A DNA stretch of 64,000 nt from Bacillus alkalisoli (GCF_002797415.1 NZ_KZ454944.1:1692665-1756664); one strand, 5' to 3'. Shown: positions 18,453 to 28,796, counted from the first letter of the stretch. The notes: a model not told the origin generated them from the letters alone. A program made the numbers and translations.

Positions 18453-19047
18453 CAAAAAGTATCTATAGAAAGTAAAAAAGTACCTATTAGAGTAGAAAAA
18501 GTATCCATAGCCAATCAAAAAGTACCGATAGAAGTAAAAAGTATAGATAGAGGTCCAAAAAGTATCTATAGAAAGTAAAAAAGTATCCATTGGAGTAGAA
18601 AAAAGTATCCATAGCCAACCCAAAGTACCGATAGAAGTAAAAAGTATAGATAGAGGTCCAAAAAGTATCTATAGAAAGTAAAAAAGTACCTATTAGAGTA
18701 GAAAAAGTATCCATAGCCAATCAAAAAGTACCGATAGAAGTAAAAAGTATAGATAGAGGTCCAAAAAGTATCTATAGAAAGTAAAAAAGTACCTATTAGA
18801 GTAGAAAAAGTATCCATAGCCAATCAAAAAGTACCGATAGAAGTAAAAAGTACAGATAGAGGTCCGAAAAGTATCTATAGAAAGTCGAAAAGTACCTATT
18901 AGAATAGAAAAAGTATCCATAGCCCAACCCAAAGTACCGATAGAAGTAAAAAGTATAGATAGAGGTCCAAAAAGTATCTATAGAAAGTAAAAAAGTACCT
19001 ATTAGAATAGAAAAAGTATCCATAGCCCATCAAAAAGTACCGATAGC
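18453..19047. repeat. Tandem array: six 103-bp units, each of five 19-21 bp subunits
   Basis: The anchor GTATCTATAG recurs at 18459, 18562, 18665, 18768, 18871 and 18974, always 103 bases apart; the last unit is partial. Each unit is five related subunits starting GTATCTATAG, GTACCTATTAG, GTATCCATAG, GTACCGATAG and GTATAGATAG, separated by AAAAA. No unique spacers occur, so it is not a CRISPR array. 103 is not a multiple of three, and the open frames through it on the minus strand are frame-shifted copies of the same pattern without ribosome sites. It fills the gap between convergent yugP and ypjC. Confidence 0.93.
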
Positions 19048-19108
19048 CAGGCCTAAAACTATAAAAAAGGAACCGCTCACCCATAAAAGGCAACCAGCTC
19101 CATATAAA

Positions 19109-19987
19109 TTACCTCTCCACTGGATTCTTATTCTCATCCAGCGTAAAACCTTCACCTAACACATCATGCACATCACTAACTGCTACAAACGCATGAGGAT
19201 CAACAGACGTAATGACATTTTTTAACTTTACAATCTCATTTTTCGCCACTACACAATACAAGACATTCCTATCTTCTTTCGTAAACGTACCTTGTCCACG
19301 TAATATAGTTGCCCCACGGTCCATTTCTTTCAAAATCTTACCGGCAATTTCTTCATTCTTATCCGAAATAATCGTTGCACCTTTTGCAGCATAAGCACCT
19401 TCTTGCATAAAATCAATAACCCTAGCAGCAACAAACACAGCAACCAATGTATACATCCCTTCACGATAAGACAAATACATTAAGATAGAAAATGCAATGA
19501 CAACCGCATCGAACATAAACATCGTTTTTCCCATGCTCCAACCAATGTATTTATGTGCAAGTCGGGCAATAATATCTACGCCACCAGTTGTACCACCGTA
19601 TCTAAATATAATTCCAAGCCCTACACCGATAGAAACACCTGCGAACAATGCAGCCAATGTTAAATCATCCATAAGCGGAGGGAACATAATCATTGGTAAA
19701 CGTTGAATGATCCATAAAAATACCGACAAGCTGACAGTACCAATAATGGTATAAATAAATGTGTTCTTCCCTAACAACTTCCAACCGATAAAGAAGATTG
19801 GAATGTTTAAAATTAAGTTCGTATAAGAAGGGTCTAAATCAAACATAAAATATAACAATAAAGTGATTCCAGTAAAGCCACCTTCTGCTAGATTATTTTG
19901 CATATTAAAGTTTACTAGTCCATATGCAAAAATTGCCGACCCTAAAAGAATGTAAAAAATATTAACTAACTTTAACCCATTAAACAT
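19109..19987 (-). CDS. ypjC: YitT-family membrane protein (YpjC-like)
   Basis: 292 residues with about six membrane helices (FYILLGSAIFAYGLVNFNMQ, NLILNIPIFFIGWKLLG) and a C-terminal soluble DUF2179 domain (residues about 220-275, RGATILRGQGTFTKEDRNVL). Start ATG at 19987 with AGGAGGAAAT upstream on the minus strand. Its position between ypjB and ypjD fits B. subtilis ypjC, a YitT paralogue. It points against its neighbours, facing the tandem array. Transport or signalling role unknown. Confidence 0.88.
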   Translation of the reverse strand: MFNGLKLVNIFYILLGSAIFAYGLVNFNMQNNLAEGGFTGITLLLYFMFDLDPSYTNLILNIPIFFIGWKLLGKNTFIYTIIGTVSLSVFLWIIQRLPMIMFPPLMDDLTLAALFAGVSIGVGLGIIFRYGGTTGGVDIIARLAHKYIGWSMGKTMFMFDAVVIAFSILMYLSYREGMYTLVAVFVAARVIDFMQEGAYAAKGATIISDKNEEIAGKILKEMDRGATILRGQGTFTKEDRNVLYCVVAKNEIVKLKNVITSVDPHAFVAVSDVHDVLGEGFTLDENKNPVER

Positions 19988-20094
19988 AATTTCCTCCTAA
20001 TTAAATGACTAAAATAAGCCAGATCCATACTATATCCAATTTTAAATTTAATTTGGCTCTTTTAAGGTTAGTATTGTTTTTTGATAACTATCTA

Positions 20095-20223
20095 GCGGTT
20101 GATTTTTGCGCAAGTCGGAGACTCCTGCGGGAGTAGCGGGGGACTGGAGACCCCACAGGCGAAGCCGAGGAGGCTCCAGCCACGCCTGCGGAAAGCAGAG
20201 ACTTGCGCAAAAATCAACAGCGG
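20095..20223 (+). repeat. Dispersed palindromic repeat, copy 4 (minimal form)
   Basis: Arms GTTGATTTTTGCGCAAGTC and GACTTGCGCAAAAATCAAC are perfectly complementary. The compact core is ACTCCTGCGGGAGTAGCGGG, GAGACCCCACAGGCGAAGCC, GAGGAGGCTCCAGCCACGCC, TGCGGAAAGCAGA. It lies between the divergent ypjC and ypjD and is a good reference copy for the family. Confidence 0.92.
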
Positions 20224-20359
20224 TCTTAAAATGAGCCTTTAATTAAAACAACTTCTCCATTATAAAGTATCTCCAATTAAGAAGTAAATGGGCTATTTTC
20301 ATATTAAATATTTGTCAAATCGGTCAATCTTAGCTAACATGAAAAAGAGGTGAGTCTTT

Positions 20360-20713
20360 TTGGAAAAGAAAACGATGGAACAGATGCAACAAGAAGTTGA
20401 TCAATACATATCTCAATTTAAAGAAGGATACTTTTCTCCACTAGCCATGATGGCAAGAATGACGGAAGAACTAGGCGAACTTGCGCGTGAAGTGAACCAC
20501 TACCACGGAGAGAAACCGAAAAAAGCAACAGAAAAAGAAAATACAATAGAAGAAGAGATGGGAGACTTATTATTTGTCTTAATTTGTTTTGCCAACTCAT
20601 TAAATATAGATTTACAAGAAGCGCATGACCGTGTGATGCATAAATTCAATACAAGAGATAAAGATCGTTGGACAAGAATTGATGGAGGGAACAAACTTAA
20701 TGAAAACAATTAA
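20360..20713 (+). CDS. ypjD: MazG-like nucleotide pyrophosphohydrolase YpjD
   Basis: 117 residues from TTG 20360 after AAGAGGTGAG. It contains the MazG-type metal site: [19 protein letters not shown] followed by [16 protein letters not shown] (EExxE ... ExxD). It probably hydrolyses non-canonical or excess NTPs to the monophosphate. The conserved C-terminus [18 protein letters not shown] matches B. subtilis YpjD. The 3' end overlaps dapB by 14 bases, so it is translationally coupled to it and heads the ypjD-dapB-mgsA-bshB1-bshA-cca-birA run. Confidence 0.92.
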   Translation: MEKKTMEQMQQEVDQYISQFKEGYFSPLAMMARMTEELGELAREVNHYHGEKPKKATEKENTIEEEMGDLLFVLICFANSLNIDLQEAHDRVMHKFNTRDKDRWTRIDGGNKLNENN

Positions 20714-21506
20714 AATTATCCTTGCAGGACCACGAGGCAGAATGGGAAAAGAAGCTGCCAACTTAATTGCCAATACAGAACATTTTGAATTAGTAGGTTG
20801 TATCGATCGAGTACATAACGGAAAAAAATTATCAGAACTAGACGGTTTCCACGACTCACTAAATGGAACTATCTACACAGATGCACATGAATGTTTTCAA
20901 TCTACAAATGCGGACGTATTAATTGATTTAACAACCCCTGAAATTGGTCGCCTTCATACAGAGCTTGCCTTACAATACGGAGTTCGTCCAGTGGTAGGTA
21001 CGACTGGATTTAATGAAGAAGAACTAGATGAGTTAGCAAAAACGGCAGAAGAAAAGCAACTAGGCGTTATCATTGCACCGAACTTTGCCGTTGGAGCCAT
21101 TTTAATGATGAAATTTGCACAAATGGCAGCAAAACATTTCTCTGATGTGGAAATCATGGAATTGCATCATGACAGAAAATTAGATGCACCATCAGGAACA
21201 GCAATCAAAACAGCAGAACTAATTTCGAAAACGCGCGAGCCGAAAAAACAAGGCCATCCTGAAGAAGTGGAAACGATGCAGGGAGCACGCGGAGCTTCTA
21301 CGAAAGATGGAATACACATCCATAGTGTGCGCTTACCAGGCTTAGTAGCACACCAAGAAGTAATGTTTGGAGGGGAAGGTCAGTCCCTTACAATCCGACA
21401 TGACTCTTACAATAGAGCTTCATTCATGTCAGGAGTTAAATTGTGTGTAGAAAAAATTATGGACCTAGATATATTGGTTTACGGATTAGAAAATATTATC
21501 GAGTAG
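20700..21506 (+). CDS. dapB: 4-hydroxy-tetrahydrodipicolinate reductase DapB
   Basis: NAD(P)H-dependent step of the diaminopimelate/lysine pathway, needed for peptidoglycan and, through dipicolinate, for spores. ATG 20700 lies nine bases after GGAGGGA and gives 268 residues, the usual length. Motifs: [13 protein letters not shown] (nucleotide binding), [40 protein letters not shown] with catalytic histidine and lysine. It overlaps ypjD. Confidence 0.96.
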   Translation: MKTIKIILAGPRGRMGKEAANLIANTEHFELVGCIDRVHNGKKLSELDGFHDSLNGTIYTDAHECFQSTNADVLIDLTTPEIGRLHTELALQYGVRPVVGTTGFNEEELDELAKTAEEKQLGVIIAPNFAVGAILMMKFAQMAAKHFSDVEIMELHHDRKLDAPSGTAIKTAELISKTREPKKQGHPEEVETMQGARGASTKDGIHIHSVRLPGLVAHQEVMFGGEGQSLTIRHDSYNRASFMSGVKLCVEKIMDLDILVYGLENIIE

Positions 21507-21530
21507 AATATTAAAGGGGGAGAGATTAGT

Positions 21531-21944
21531 ATGAAAATTGCCTTAATCGCTCATGATCAAAAAAAACCAGATATGATTCAATTTGCCACAGCATATAGCA
21601 CTATTTTAGAAGAGCATGAACTTTTCGCAACTGGCACAACAGGCATGAAAATTGCTGAAGCAACAGGCTTACATCTTCATCGCTTTCGTTCAGGTCCATT
21701 AGGTGGAGATCAAGAAATCGGTGCGCTTATTGCACAAAATAAAATGGATTTGGTTATTTTCTTCCGTGACCCGTTAACAGCTCAACCGCACGAGCCAGAT
21801 GTAACGGCATTGCTTCGTTTATGTGACGTTTACGCTATCCCGCTTGCTACGAATATGGGAACTGCGGAAATCTTAATTCGTGGATTAAAGCGCGGTGATT
21901 TTACATGGAGAACGATTGTCCACGAAAAAGAGGAACAGCAATGA
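21531..21944 (+). CDS. mgsA: Methylglyoxal synthase MgsA
   Basis: Converts dihydroxyacetone phosphate to methylglyoxal and phosphate, a glycolytic bypass. 137 residues, family length. Motifs: [43 protein letters not shown] and the catalytic-aspartate region [27 protein letters not shown] precedes ATG 21531. It is followed directly by bacillithiol genes, fitting because bacillithiol-dependent enzymes detoxify methylglyoxal in Bacillus. Confidence 0.96.
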   Translation: MKIALIAHDQKKPDMIQFATAYSTILEEHELFATGTTGMKIAEATGLHLHRFRSGPLGGDQEIGALIAQNKMDLVIFFRDPLTAQPHEPDVTALLRLCDVYAIPLATNMGTAEILIRGLKRGDFTWRTIVHEKEEQQ

Positions 21945-22648
21945 CAAGTTTAGATATTCTAGCATTTGGTGCCCACCCAGACGACGTAGAAATCGGTATG
22001 GGTGGGACCATTGCGAAATATGTGCAAAAAGGCAACAAAATAGGCATATGTAATTTGACGTATGCAGAACTCTCTTCCAATGGCACGAAAGAAAATCGTC
22101 AACTAGAAGCGAAAAAAGCAGCACAAACGTTAAATGTTCACGAACTGATTCAATTATCCTTACCAGACAGAGGATTATACATATCGGATGAAAACATAAA
22201 GGTGATAAGTCGAGTTATTCGTACATATAAACCGAAAGTAGTATTCGTTCCCTATTCAATTGACAGACACCCTGACCATGGAAATTGCGCAAAACTCGTG
22301 GAAGAGGTATTATTTTCTGCAAAAATACGAAAGTTCGATGAAGAAAGTAACATGCAGCCACATAACGTTTCCAAGCTTTATTTTTACATGATTAACGGTC
22401 TTCATAAACCTGATTTTTACATAAACATAAGCGAGTTTATACATATCAAAAAAGAAGCACTACAAGCATATGAGAGTCAATTTATCCTAACGGAGGGTAG
22501 TGTAGCTACACCTCTAACAAATAACTACATACAAAGAGTAATCGATAGAGAAAAGTTGTTCGGTACGGAATGTGGCTGTGACTATGCAGAAGGTTTTTTT
22601 GCAAAAGAGCCACTCATACTAGAGGACGATTTATTAGGAGGTGCATAA
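21941..22648 (+). CDS. bshB1: Bacillithiol biosynthesis deacetylase BshB1
   Basis: Zinc-dependent deacetylase that removes acetate from GlcNAc-malate, second step of bacillithiol synthesis. 235 residues from ATG 21941, which overlaps the mgsA stop in an ATGA. It shows the LmbE-family metal motif [14 protein letters not shown] near residue 8, a second ligand block [11 protein letters not shown] and the typical [17 protein letters not shown]. The adjacent bshA supplies its substrate. Confidence 0.95.
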   Translation: MTSLDILAFGAHPDDVEIGMGGTIAKYVQKGNKIGICNLTYAELSSNGTKENRQLEAKKAAQTLNVHELIQLSLPDRGLYISDENIKVISRVIRTYKPKVVFVPYSIDRHPDHGNCAKLVEEVLFSAKIRKFDEESNMQPHNVSKLYFYMINGLHKPDFYINISEFIHIKKEALQAYESQFILTEGSVATPLTNNYIQRVIDREKLFGTECGCDYAEGFFAKEPLILEDDLLGGA

Positions 22649-22651
22649 CAC

Positions 22652-23779
22652 TTGAAACTAAAGATAGGTATAACATGTTATCCGTCGGTTGGCGGATCAG
22701 GTGTTATTGCAACGGAGTTAGGAAAACTGTTAGCGGAAAAAGGACACGAGATTCACTTTATATCATCGAGCATGCCATTTCGCCTGAACAGAGTATATAG
22801 CAACATTTATTATCATGAAGTACAAGTGAATCAATATTCGGTGTTTCAATACCCACCATATGACTTAGCACTTGCTAGTAAAATGGCCGAAATCGCTCAA
22901 AGAGAACAATTGGATATTCTCCACGTTCATTATGCAATCCCGCATGCCATTTCTGCTTATTTAGCGAAAAAAATGACAAACGATCAATTGAAAATAGTAA
23001 CAACCCTACATGGAACCGACATAACCGTTTTAGGTTACGACCCTTCCTTAAGTAATATGGTTAAATTCGGAATAGAAGGCTCAGACATCGTAACAGCTGT
23101 ATCTCATTCTTTAGTGGAAGAAACGTACGAATTACTTCAACCAGAAAAAGAAATCGAAACAGTATACAACTTTATTGATGAGCGGGTTTACTATAAACAT
23201 GACAACTTAGAGTTAAAGCAACAATATGGAATTGAAGAAGATGAAAAAGTCATTATTCACGTTTCCAACTTCCGTAAAGTAAAACGTGTCGAAGATGTAA
23301 TCAAAAGTTTTGAACGAATTCAAAAGAAGGTGAAAAGTAAACTCCTTCTTGTTGGAGATGGTCCAGAAATTTCCGTCGTTTGTAAGCTAGTAAAAAGCTT
23401 AGGATTAGAAAAGCATGTTTTATTTTTAGGTAAACAAGATGGTGTAGAGGAGCTTTATTCTATAAGCGATCTAAAGTTATTACTTTCTGAAAAAGAAAGT
23501 TTTGGGCTTGTCTTACTAGAAGCGATGGCTTGTGGTGTGCCATGTATCGGTACTACTATCGGGGGAATACCTGAAGTAATTGAACATGGTGAAACAGGTT
23601 ATCTTTGTAGTTTAGGGAACGTGGAAGATATCGCAGATAAAGCAATACAACTATTATCAAATGAAGCGTTACATAGAAGTTTTTCTGATAATGCCATTCA
23701 AAGAGTGAAAAGTCATTTTAGTTCCCATATAGTGGTGGAGCATTATGAATCGCTTTATGCAAAGCTAATACAAAAATAA
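22652..23779 (+). CDS. bshA: GlcNAc-malate glycosyltransferase BshA
   Basis: First step of bacillithiol synthesis: joins GlcNAc from UDP-GlcNAc to L-malate. 375 residues, starting at TTG 22652 after TAGGAGGTG. GT4 family, GT-B fold: N-terminal [20 protein letters not shown] and [10 protein letters not shown]-terminal donor site LLVGDGPE and [20 protein letters not shown]. It lies three bases after bshB1, so the two are expressed together. Confidence 0.95.
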   Translation: MKLKIGITCYPSVGGSGVIATELGKLLAEKGHEIHFISSSMPFRLNRVYSNIYYHEVQVNQYSVFQYPPYDLALASKMAEIAQREQLDILHVHYAIPHAISAYLAKKMTNDQLKIVTTLHGTDITVLGYDPSLSNMVKFGIEGSDIVTAVSHSLVEETYELLQPEKEIETVYNFIDERVYYKHDNLELKQQYGIEEDEKVIIHVSNFRKVKRVEDVIKSFERIQKKVKSKLLLVGDGPEISVVCKLVKSLGLEKHVLFLGKQDGVEELYSISDLKLLLSEKESFGLVLLEAMACGVPCIGTTIGGIPEVIEHGETGYLCSLGNVEDIADKAIQLLSNEALHRSFSDNAIQRVKSHFSSHIVVEHYESLYAKLIQK

Positions 23780-23816
23780 CTGTACGCAATCCTGTATCAT
23801 GTTAGAGGTGAATACG

Positions 23817-25010
23817 ATGGATCCATTGTTTTTTAAAGCAACGCCAATTATGAAACAATTACATAATCATGGGTTTGAAGCTTATTTTGTTGGTGGATCT
23901 GTACGAGACACCGTAATGAATAGACATATCCATGATATTGACATTGCCACATCGGCTACACCTGACGAGATTATCTCTATTTTTCCAAAAACAGTAGATG
24001 TTGGTGCACAACATGGTACGATTATCGTTGTAACAAATGGGGCTGAAATGTACGAAATCACTACTTATCGTACAGAGGGAACGTATTCGGATAATCGTAG
24101 ACCGGATGAAGTAGTATTTGTAACCTCATTAGAAGAAGACTTGCGGAGACGTGATTTTACGATAAACGCAATGGCGATGTCTATAGATGGTGAAATTGTT
24201 GATCCTTTCGGTGGCCAAGTGGATATAGAAAACAAGCTGATAAGAACTGTCGGTGAGGCGAAAGAACGATTTAATGAAGATGCACTTAGAATGATGAGGG
24301 CAGTCCGGTTCTCGAGTCAGCTCGGGTTTGACATTGCTCCTGCTACATTACAGGCAATGAAGGAGTATGCCGAAAGATTGGCCTCCGTTTCGGTGGAGAG
24401 AAAAACAATCGAATTTCTTAAATTACTAAGAGGAAAAAATTCCGAAAAGGCTCTTCAATATATGATAGAGACAAAACTTTATTTGTTTTTACCTCATTTG
24501 GAGAAAGTAGATAAGGAAATTTTAGAGATGTCTAGGTTACCTTTACATGAACTAACGTCTGATTCTGTAATCTGGACAGCGGTGGTAGTTTCATTAAAGG
24601 TACAAGATGTGAAAGCATTTTTATCGTCATGGAAGCTGCCTAGTAAAATTATTCAACAAGTAGTTAATAATACGAACTGTTTGAATGAGCTTGAAAAAAG
24701 TAATTGGACAAACCTTTTATTATATAAAGCAGGGATCGATACGGCACTAGAAAGCGAGAGAATATATTCCATCATGCGTAATCAATCAAGTCTTTCTAAG
24801 GACCTATTAGAAATGTACAGCCTACTACCGATAAAGAGTAAGCACGACTTAGCTCTAAATGGTAATGATATACTTCAAATCGTTCATAAAAAACGTGGGA
24901 GTTGGGTGAAAGAAGTTTTAGAGGAATTAGAAAGAAAAATTATTATAGGTGAATTAGAGAATCGTTCTGAAACACTCAAGGAGTGGGTAGAAAATTGCAA
25001 ACAGATATAA
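23817..25010 (+). CDS. cca: CCA-adding tRNA nucleotidyltransferase
   Basis: Adds or repairs the 3' CCA of tRNAs. ATG 23817 after AGAGGTG gives 397 residues, the same as B. subtilis. Class II nucleotidyltransferase head: YFVGGSVRDTVM, then HDIDIATSATPDEI (metal aspartates); RRDFTINAMAMS and EDALRMMRAVRFSSQLGFDI follow in the neck. The in-frame ATG at 23799 is upstream of the ribosome site and unlikely. Confidence 0.95.
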   Translation: MDPLFFKATPIMKQLHNHGFEAYFVGGSVRDTVMNRHIHDIDIATSATPDEIISIFPKTVDVGAQHGTIIVVTNGAEMYEITTYRTEGTYSDNRRPDEVVFVTSLEEDLRRRDFTINAMAMSIDGEIVDPFGGQVDIENKLIRTVGEAKERFNEDALRMMRAVRFSSQLGFDIAPATLQAMKEYAERLASVSVERKTIEFLKLLRGKNSEKALQYMIETKLYLFLPHLEKVDKEILEMSRLPLHELTSDSVIWTAVVVSLKVQDVKAFLSSWKLPSKIIQQVVNNTNCLNELEKSNWTNLLLYKAGIDTALESERIYSIMRNQSSLSKDLLEMYSLLPIKSKHDLALNGNDILQIVHKKRGSWVKEVLEELERKIIIGELENRSETLKEWVENCKQI

Positions 25011-25978
25011 GAAAAAAATTACTTATGATGTTTACGGATGCTGATGGAGAATTTGTTTCAGGTCAAAAAATTAGTGAAGAATTAGGTTGTTCAAGAACCG
25101 CGGTGTGGAAGCATGTAGAAGATTTGCGTCACGAAGGTTACGAACTAGAAGCTGTTAGAAGAAAAGGATATCGCATCATGAAAATCCCAAATAAAATTAG
25201 TAGCAATGAAATACAACTAGGTTTAAAAACAACAACGCTAGGATCTACCATACATTTTGAAGAATCTGTGACAAGCACACAAAAAATTGCGCATCAACTT
25301 GCATATAATGGAGCGGAAGAAGGAACGTTAGTTGTCGCAGAAGAACAAACAGAAGGACGAGGAAGGCTAAATCGTGGCTGGCATTCTCCTAAATATACTG
25401 GGGTATGGATGAGTTTAATTTTACGTCCGAATTTACCACCACCAAGAGCACCTCAACTAACTTTATTAACGGCTGTAGCGATTGTTCAAGCAATCGAAGA
25501 GGTAACAACTGTTCAGCCTTCTATCAAGTGGCCAAACGATATATTAGTTAACGGCAAAAAGCTTGTAGGAATTTTAACGGAAATGCAAGCAGAAACAGAT
25601 AAAATTAATTCTGTTATTATCGGTATAGGGATAAATGTGAATCAAGAAAAAGAACACTATCCTGAAGAATTACAGTCTATTGCTACATCGCTAAAAATGG
25701 AAAGCGGAGAAGACGTTAACCGAGCAGAACTAATACAAGTATTTTTAACGAAAATGGAACAACTATACCTTAACTACTTAAAACATGGTTTCTTACCAAT
25801 CAAACTATTATGGGAATCCTATGCAGTAAGTATCGGAAAAAAGATAATTGCACGAACGATTACTGGAACATTAGAAGGAACTGCACAAGGAATAACCGAC
25901 GACGGCGTGCTAATACTAGAACAAGAAGATGGAAACATAACATACATCCATTCTGCTGATATTGAATTGAGTAAGTAA
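24995..25978 (+). CDS. birA: Biotin-protein ligase and biotin repressor BirA
   Basis: Attaches biotin to acetyl-CoA carboxylase and pyruvate carboxylase and, as biotinyl-AMP-bound dimer, represses biotin genes. TTG 24995 after AAGGAG gives 327 residues; a GTG at 24983 overlaps that site. N-terminal winged helix (KISEELGCSRTAVWKHVEDL), central ligase domain (EEQTEGRGRLNRGWHSP, SIKWPNDILVNGKKLVGIL, GIGINVNQ) and C-terminal SH3-like cap. It overlaps the cca 3' end by 16 bases. Confidence 0.95.
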   Translation: MQTDIRKKLLMMFTDADGEFVSGQKISEELGCSRTAVWKHVEDLRHEGYELEAVRRKGYRIMKIPNKISSNEIQLGLKTTTLGSTIHFEESVTSTQKIAHQLAYNGAEEGTLVVAEEQTEGRGRLNRGWHSPKYTGVWMSLILRPNLPPPRAPQLTLLTAVAIVQAIEEVTTVQPSIKWPNDILVNGKKLVGILTEMQAETDKINSVIIGIGINVNQEKEHYPEELQSIATSLKMESGEDVNRAELIQVFLTKMEQLYLNYLKHGFLPIKLLWESYAVSIGKKIIARTITGTLEGTAQGITDDGVLILEQEDGNITYIHSADIELSK

Positions 25979-26040
25979 ATTTAAATTTTATTTCTAATAA
26001 AAGAAATGTTAAGGATATTCTAGATTTTGTATCCATTCTA

Positions 26041-26200
26041 GCAGTTGATTTTCGCGCAAGCCGGAGACTCCTGCGGGAGAATCAGGGGACTGGAGACCCC
26101 ACAGGCGAAGCCGAGGAGTAGGTTTTTTCACGACAGTGGAAAATAACCTTCCTTTTTACCGCCCGCGGAAAGCGAAGACTTGCGCGAAAATCAACAGCGG
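26041..26200 (+). repeat. Dispersed palindromic repeat, copy 5 (module A)
   Basis: Arms GTTGATTTTCGCGCAAGCC and ACTTGCGCGAAAATCAAC. Core pieces ACTCCTGCGGGAGAATCAGG and GAGACCCCACAGGCGAAGCC; the loop carries module A at 26119-26151, then GCCCGCGGAAAGCGAAG. It lies between birA and panB. Confidence 0.9.
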
Positions 26201-26250
26201 AGTTTAAAAAGTAAAAGAAAAAAAGAATGGATTCTTTTTCGAATATTTCT

Positions 26251-26438
26251 TATAATGATGGTAAATGGGCGGTATCATTCTGAACTGCACCACGAACACT
26301 AGAAACAAAAAAACTAAAGAGTTCTGCCTTGATCCGATGGCGACGGGGACAGTAAGAAATGAATACGCACCACTTTCATTCTTATCGTTAACTAACACCC
26401 TTCTTTCTCCATTGGCAGAAAGAAGGGTTTTTATATTT
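26251..26438 (+). ncRNA. Candidate small RNA or untranslated transcript between birA and panB
   Basis: TATAAT at 26251-26256 could be a -10 box, though no good -35 is seen. A strong terminator closes the stretch at 26397-26438. Between them the sequence is not part of any repeat here. An open frame from the ATG at 26265 lacks a ribosome site. On the opposite strand a 64-codon frame from GTG 26398 encodes a hydrophobic peptide (QNSLVFLFLVFVVQFRMIPP), also without a spaced ribosome site. Which strand is functional cannot be decided from sequence alone. Confidence 0.3.
26397..26438 (+). terminator. Intrinsic terminator between two repeat copies upstream of panB
   Basis: ACCCTTCTTTCT (26397-26408) pairs perfectly with AGAAAGAAGGGT (26417-26428), followed by TTTTTATATTT on the plus strand. 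No gene ends nearby, which implies a transcript starting upstream. Confidence 0.85.
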
Positions 26439-26496
26439 AGGATTAGGTGTTTTTGAACGATGGATGATTGTAGAGGATGTAGTTTTATACAATCTT

Positions 26497-26624
26497 AGTT
26501 GACTGAAGCGTAAGGCACTCGACTCCTGCGTGAAGTAGAGGGAAGTGCGAGACCCCACAGGCGAAGCCGAGGAGGCTCGCATCCCTCCCCGCGGAAAGCG
26601 AGTGCCTGGAGCGGAAGTCAACGG
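26497..26624 (+). repeat. Dispersed palindromic repeat, copy 6 (divergent arms)
   Basis: Arms GTTGACTGAAGCGTAAGGCA and TGCCTGGAGCGGAAGTCAAC. The core keeps GACTCCTGCG, GCGAGACCCCACAGGCGAAG, CCGAGGAGGCTCGC and CCCCGCGGAAAGCGAGTGCC. The inner arm here is GGCACTCG/CGAGTGCC, different from other copies but still complementary. Confidence 0.88.
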
Positions 26625-26717
26625 ATTGAAAAACCAATCTAAATTATTCGCGAAACACCTTTATAAAAAAGTCGTTCTCAACTAATCGGTGGTTGGCTCA
26701 AAGGGGAGGAAAACCAA

Positions 26718-27566
26718 ATGAAAACCTCAACACAACTAATCAAAATGAAACAAAGCAACGAAAAAATAGCCATGGTAACGGCATACGACTACCCATCTGC
26801 AAAACTTTCACAACAAGCAGAAGTCGACATTATCCTAGTCGGTGACTCCTTAGGAATGGTCGTTTTAGGCTATGAATCAACCGTACCCGTAACAATAGAA
26901 GACATGATACACCATACAAAAGCAGTCAAAAGAGGCGCAACATCTACATTTGTCGTAACAGACATGCCATTCATGACATACCACCTATCGATAGAAGATA
27001 CATTACGCAACGCAAAAAGAATTATCCAAGAAAGCGGAGCAAATGCCGTTAAATTAGAAGGTGGCGACGAAGTCATCCCTCATATTAAAGCGCTAACAAA
27101 AGCTGGCGTTCCGGTTGTCGCTCACTTAGGTTTATTACCACAAGCAGTTGGTGTGCTTGGAGGATATAAAGTACAAGGAAAAGATATGGAAAGTGCGAAG
27201 CAAATTATGCTTGATGCGAAAAAAGTAGAAGAAGCAGGTGCACTTGCTGTAGTGTTAGAATGCATTCCAATGCAACTTGCAGAGCAAATTTCTAAAGAAT
27301 TAAAGATACCTACTATAGGAATTGGAGCTGGACCAAATACAGATGGTCAAGTACTAGTGTTTCATGACTTAGTAACATATGGTGTTGATCGTGTTCCGAA
27401 ATTTGTAAAACAGTTTTCTAATATCCAAAATCCTGCATTAGAAGGCCTTACTCAATACGTAAAAGAAGTAAAAGAAGAAAACTTCCCACAGGTAGAACAC
27501 TCTTTTACAATGAGAGAAGAAACAGTAAAAGCTTTATATGGTGGAGGAACTAATGAAGATCATTAA
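26718..27566 (+). CDS. panB: Ketopantoate hydroxymethyltransferase PanB
   Basis: Makes ketopantoate from 2-ketoisovalerate and methylene-tetrahydrofolate, first step of pantothenate synthesis. 282 residues. Motifs: [32 protein letters not shown] (metal aspartate), AVKLEGG and [26 protein letters not shown] lies before ATG 26718. Its 3' end overlaps panC by 14 bases; panBCD is one operon. Confidence 0.97.
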   Translation: MKTSTQLIKMKQSNEKIAMVTAYDYPSAKLSQQAEVDIILVGDSLGMVVLGYESTVPVTIEDMIHHTKAVKRGATSTFVVTDMPFMTYHLSIEDTLRNAKRIIQESGANAVKLEGGDEVIPHIKALTKAGVPVVAHLGLLPQAVGVLGGYKVQGKDMESAKQIMLDAKKVEEAGALAVVLECIPMQLAEQISKELKIPTIGIGAGPNTDGQVLVFHDLVTYGVDRVPKFVKQFSNIQNPALEGLTQYVKEVKEENFPQVEHSFTMREETVKALYGGGTNEDH

Positions 27567-28392
27567 TCATATCAAAGAGTTACAAGAGCAATGCCAAAAC
27601 TTTAAAAAAGAAGGAAAAACAATTGGATTTGTTCCTACAATGGGATTTTTACATGAAGGGCATCTTCAGCTGTTACAACAAGCAAGAAAAGAAAATGATA
27701 TTGTCATCTTAAGTATTTTTGTAAATCCATTGCAATTTGGACCTAATGAAGACTTTGATGCTTATCCACGTGACATGGAGAGAGATGAAAACTTAGCCAA
27801 AGAACAACATGTGGACTATTTATTTTATCCTACCAAAGAAGAAATGTATCCGAAAGAACGTACAACAAAGCTCCTAGTAGAAAAGAGAACAGACGTACTT
27901 TGTGGAAAATACAGACCGGGTCATTTCGACGGTGTTGTAACAGTAGTGTTAAAACTATTTAACATCGTAATGGCAGACAGGGCTTATTTTGGAATGAAAG
28001 ATGCACAACAAGTCGCTGTAATCGAAGGACTTGTGGAAGATTTTAATGTACCTGTTGAAATAGTTAGGGTGACAACGGTAAGAGAAGAGGATGGTCTTGC
28101 TAAAAGTTCTCGAAATGTATACCTATCGGAAAAAGAAAGATTGGAAGCACCAATTATCTATAAAACGCTACAAGAAGGTAAAGAGTTAGTACTAAATGGT
28201 AACAGTACCCAAAATGTGAAACAATTTATAAAAGAAAAGATTGAAAAAGAAACGTCAGGTGCATTAGAATATATAGAGGTTTTATCTTATCCAGAATTAC
28301 AAGATGTAAACAACAACTCAACAGCGATAATGGCAATTGCCGTAAAGTTTTCAAATGCTCGTTTAATAGATAATATCGTTTTTTCAACATAA
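27553..28392 (+). CDS. panC: Pantoate-beta-alanine ligase PanC
   Basis: ATP-dependent joining of pantoate and beta-alanine. ATG 27553 after GGTGGAGG gives 279 residues. Nucleotidyltransferase-fold motifs: [18 protein letters not shown] with the HIGH-like [32 protein letters not shown] and the KMSK-like KSSRNVYL. It overlaps panB and lies 14 bases before panD. Confidence 0.97.
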   Translation: MKIINHIKELQEQCQNFKKEGKTIGFVPTMGFLHEGHLQLLQQARKENDIVILSIFVNPLQFGPNEDFDAYPRDMERDENLAKEQHVDYLFYPTKEEMYPKERTTKLLVEKRTDVLCGKYRPGHFDGVVTVVLKLFNIVMADRAYFGMKDAQQVAVIEGLVEDFNVPVEIVRVTTVREEDGLAKSSRNVYLSEKERLEAPIIYKTLQEGKELVLNGNSTQNVKQFIKEKIEKETSGALEYIEVLSYPELQDVNNNSTAIMAIAVKFSNARLIDNIVFST

Positions 28393-28406
28393 GAGGAGGT
28401 ATCTAT

Positions 28407-28796
28407 ATGTTTCGTACAATGATGAATGCAAAAATTCATAGAGCAAGAGTGACGGAATCCAATTTAGATTACGTAGGAAGTATTACAATAGATTCGGACA
28501 TCCTAGATGCGGTTGGAATGGTTCCAAACGAGAAAGTCCAAATTGTAAACAACAACAATGGTCAACGCTTTGAAACGTACATCATCCCTGGTGTTCGTGG
28601 AAGCGGCGAGTTTTGTGTAAACGGTGCAGCAGCAAGACTAGTACAAAAAGGCGACGTTATTATTGTTATCTCTTATGCAATGATGGCGGAAGAAAAAGTA
28701 CTAACACATGAGCCAAAAGTAGCCGTTATGAATGAGTATAACGAAATCCTCGAAATGATTGGTACAGAACCAAGAGCAACAGTCATGACCCCATAA
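28407..28796 (+). CDS. panD: Aspartate 1-decarboxylase PanD
   Basis: Pyruvoyl enzyme making beta-alanine from aspartate. 129 residues. The self-cleavage site Gly24-Ser25 is in [10 protein letters not shown]; Tyr22 and the later [17 protein letters not shown] are conserved. AGAGGAGG precedes ATG 28407. Last gene of panBCD, closed by a GC-rich terminator. Confidence 0.97.
   Translation: MFRTMMNAKIHRARVTESNLDYVGSITIDSDILDAVGMVPNEKVQIVNNNNGQRFETYIIPGVRGSGEFCVNGAAARLVQKGDVIIVISYAMMAEEKVLTHEPKVAVMNEYNEILEMIGTEPRATVMTP

Noticed and set aside
18453-19047. CRISPR array
   Set aside because: Repeats are contiguous with no unique spacers, and no cas gene is near.
18372-19093. Overlapping minus-strand open frames of 64-85 codons with recurring MDTFSTLIGTFLLSIDTF-like peptides
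   Set aside because: They are translations of the 103-bp tandem array in shifting frames; 103 is not divisible by three, there are no ribosome sites and each frame breaks within a few units.
26265-26437. Riboswitch or T-box controlling panB
   Set aside because: No T-box signature or known aptamer motif was recognised, and the terminator is 280 bases before panB with another repeat between.
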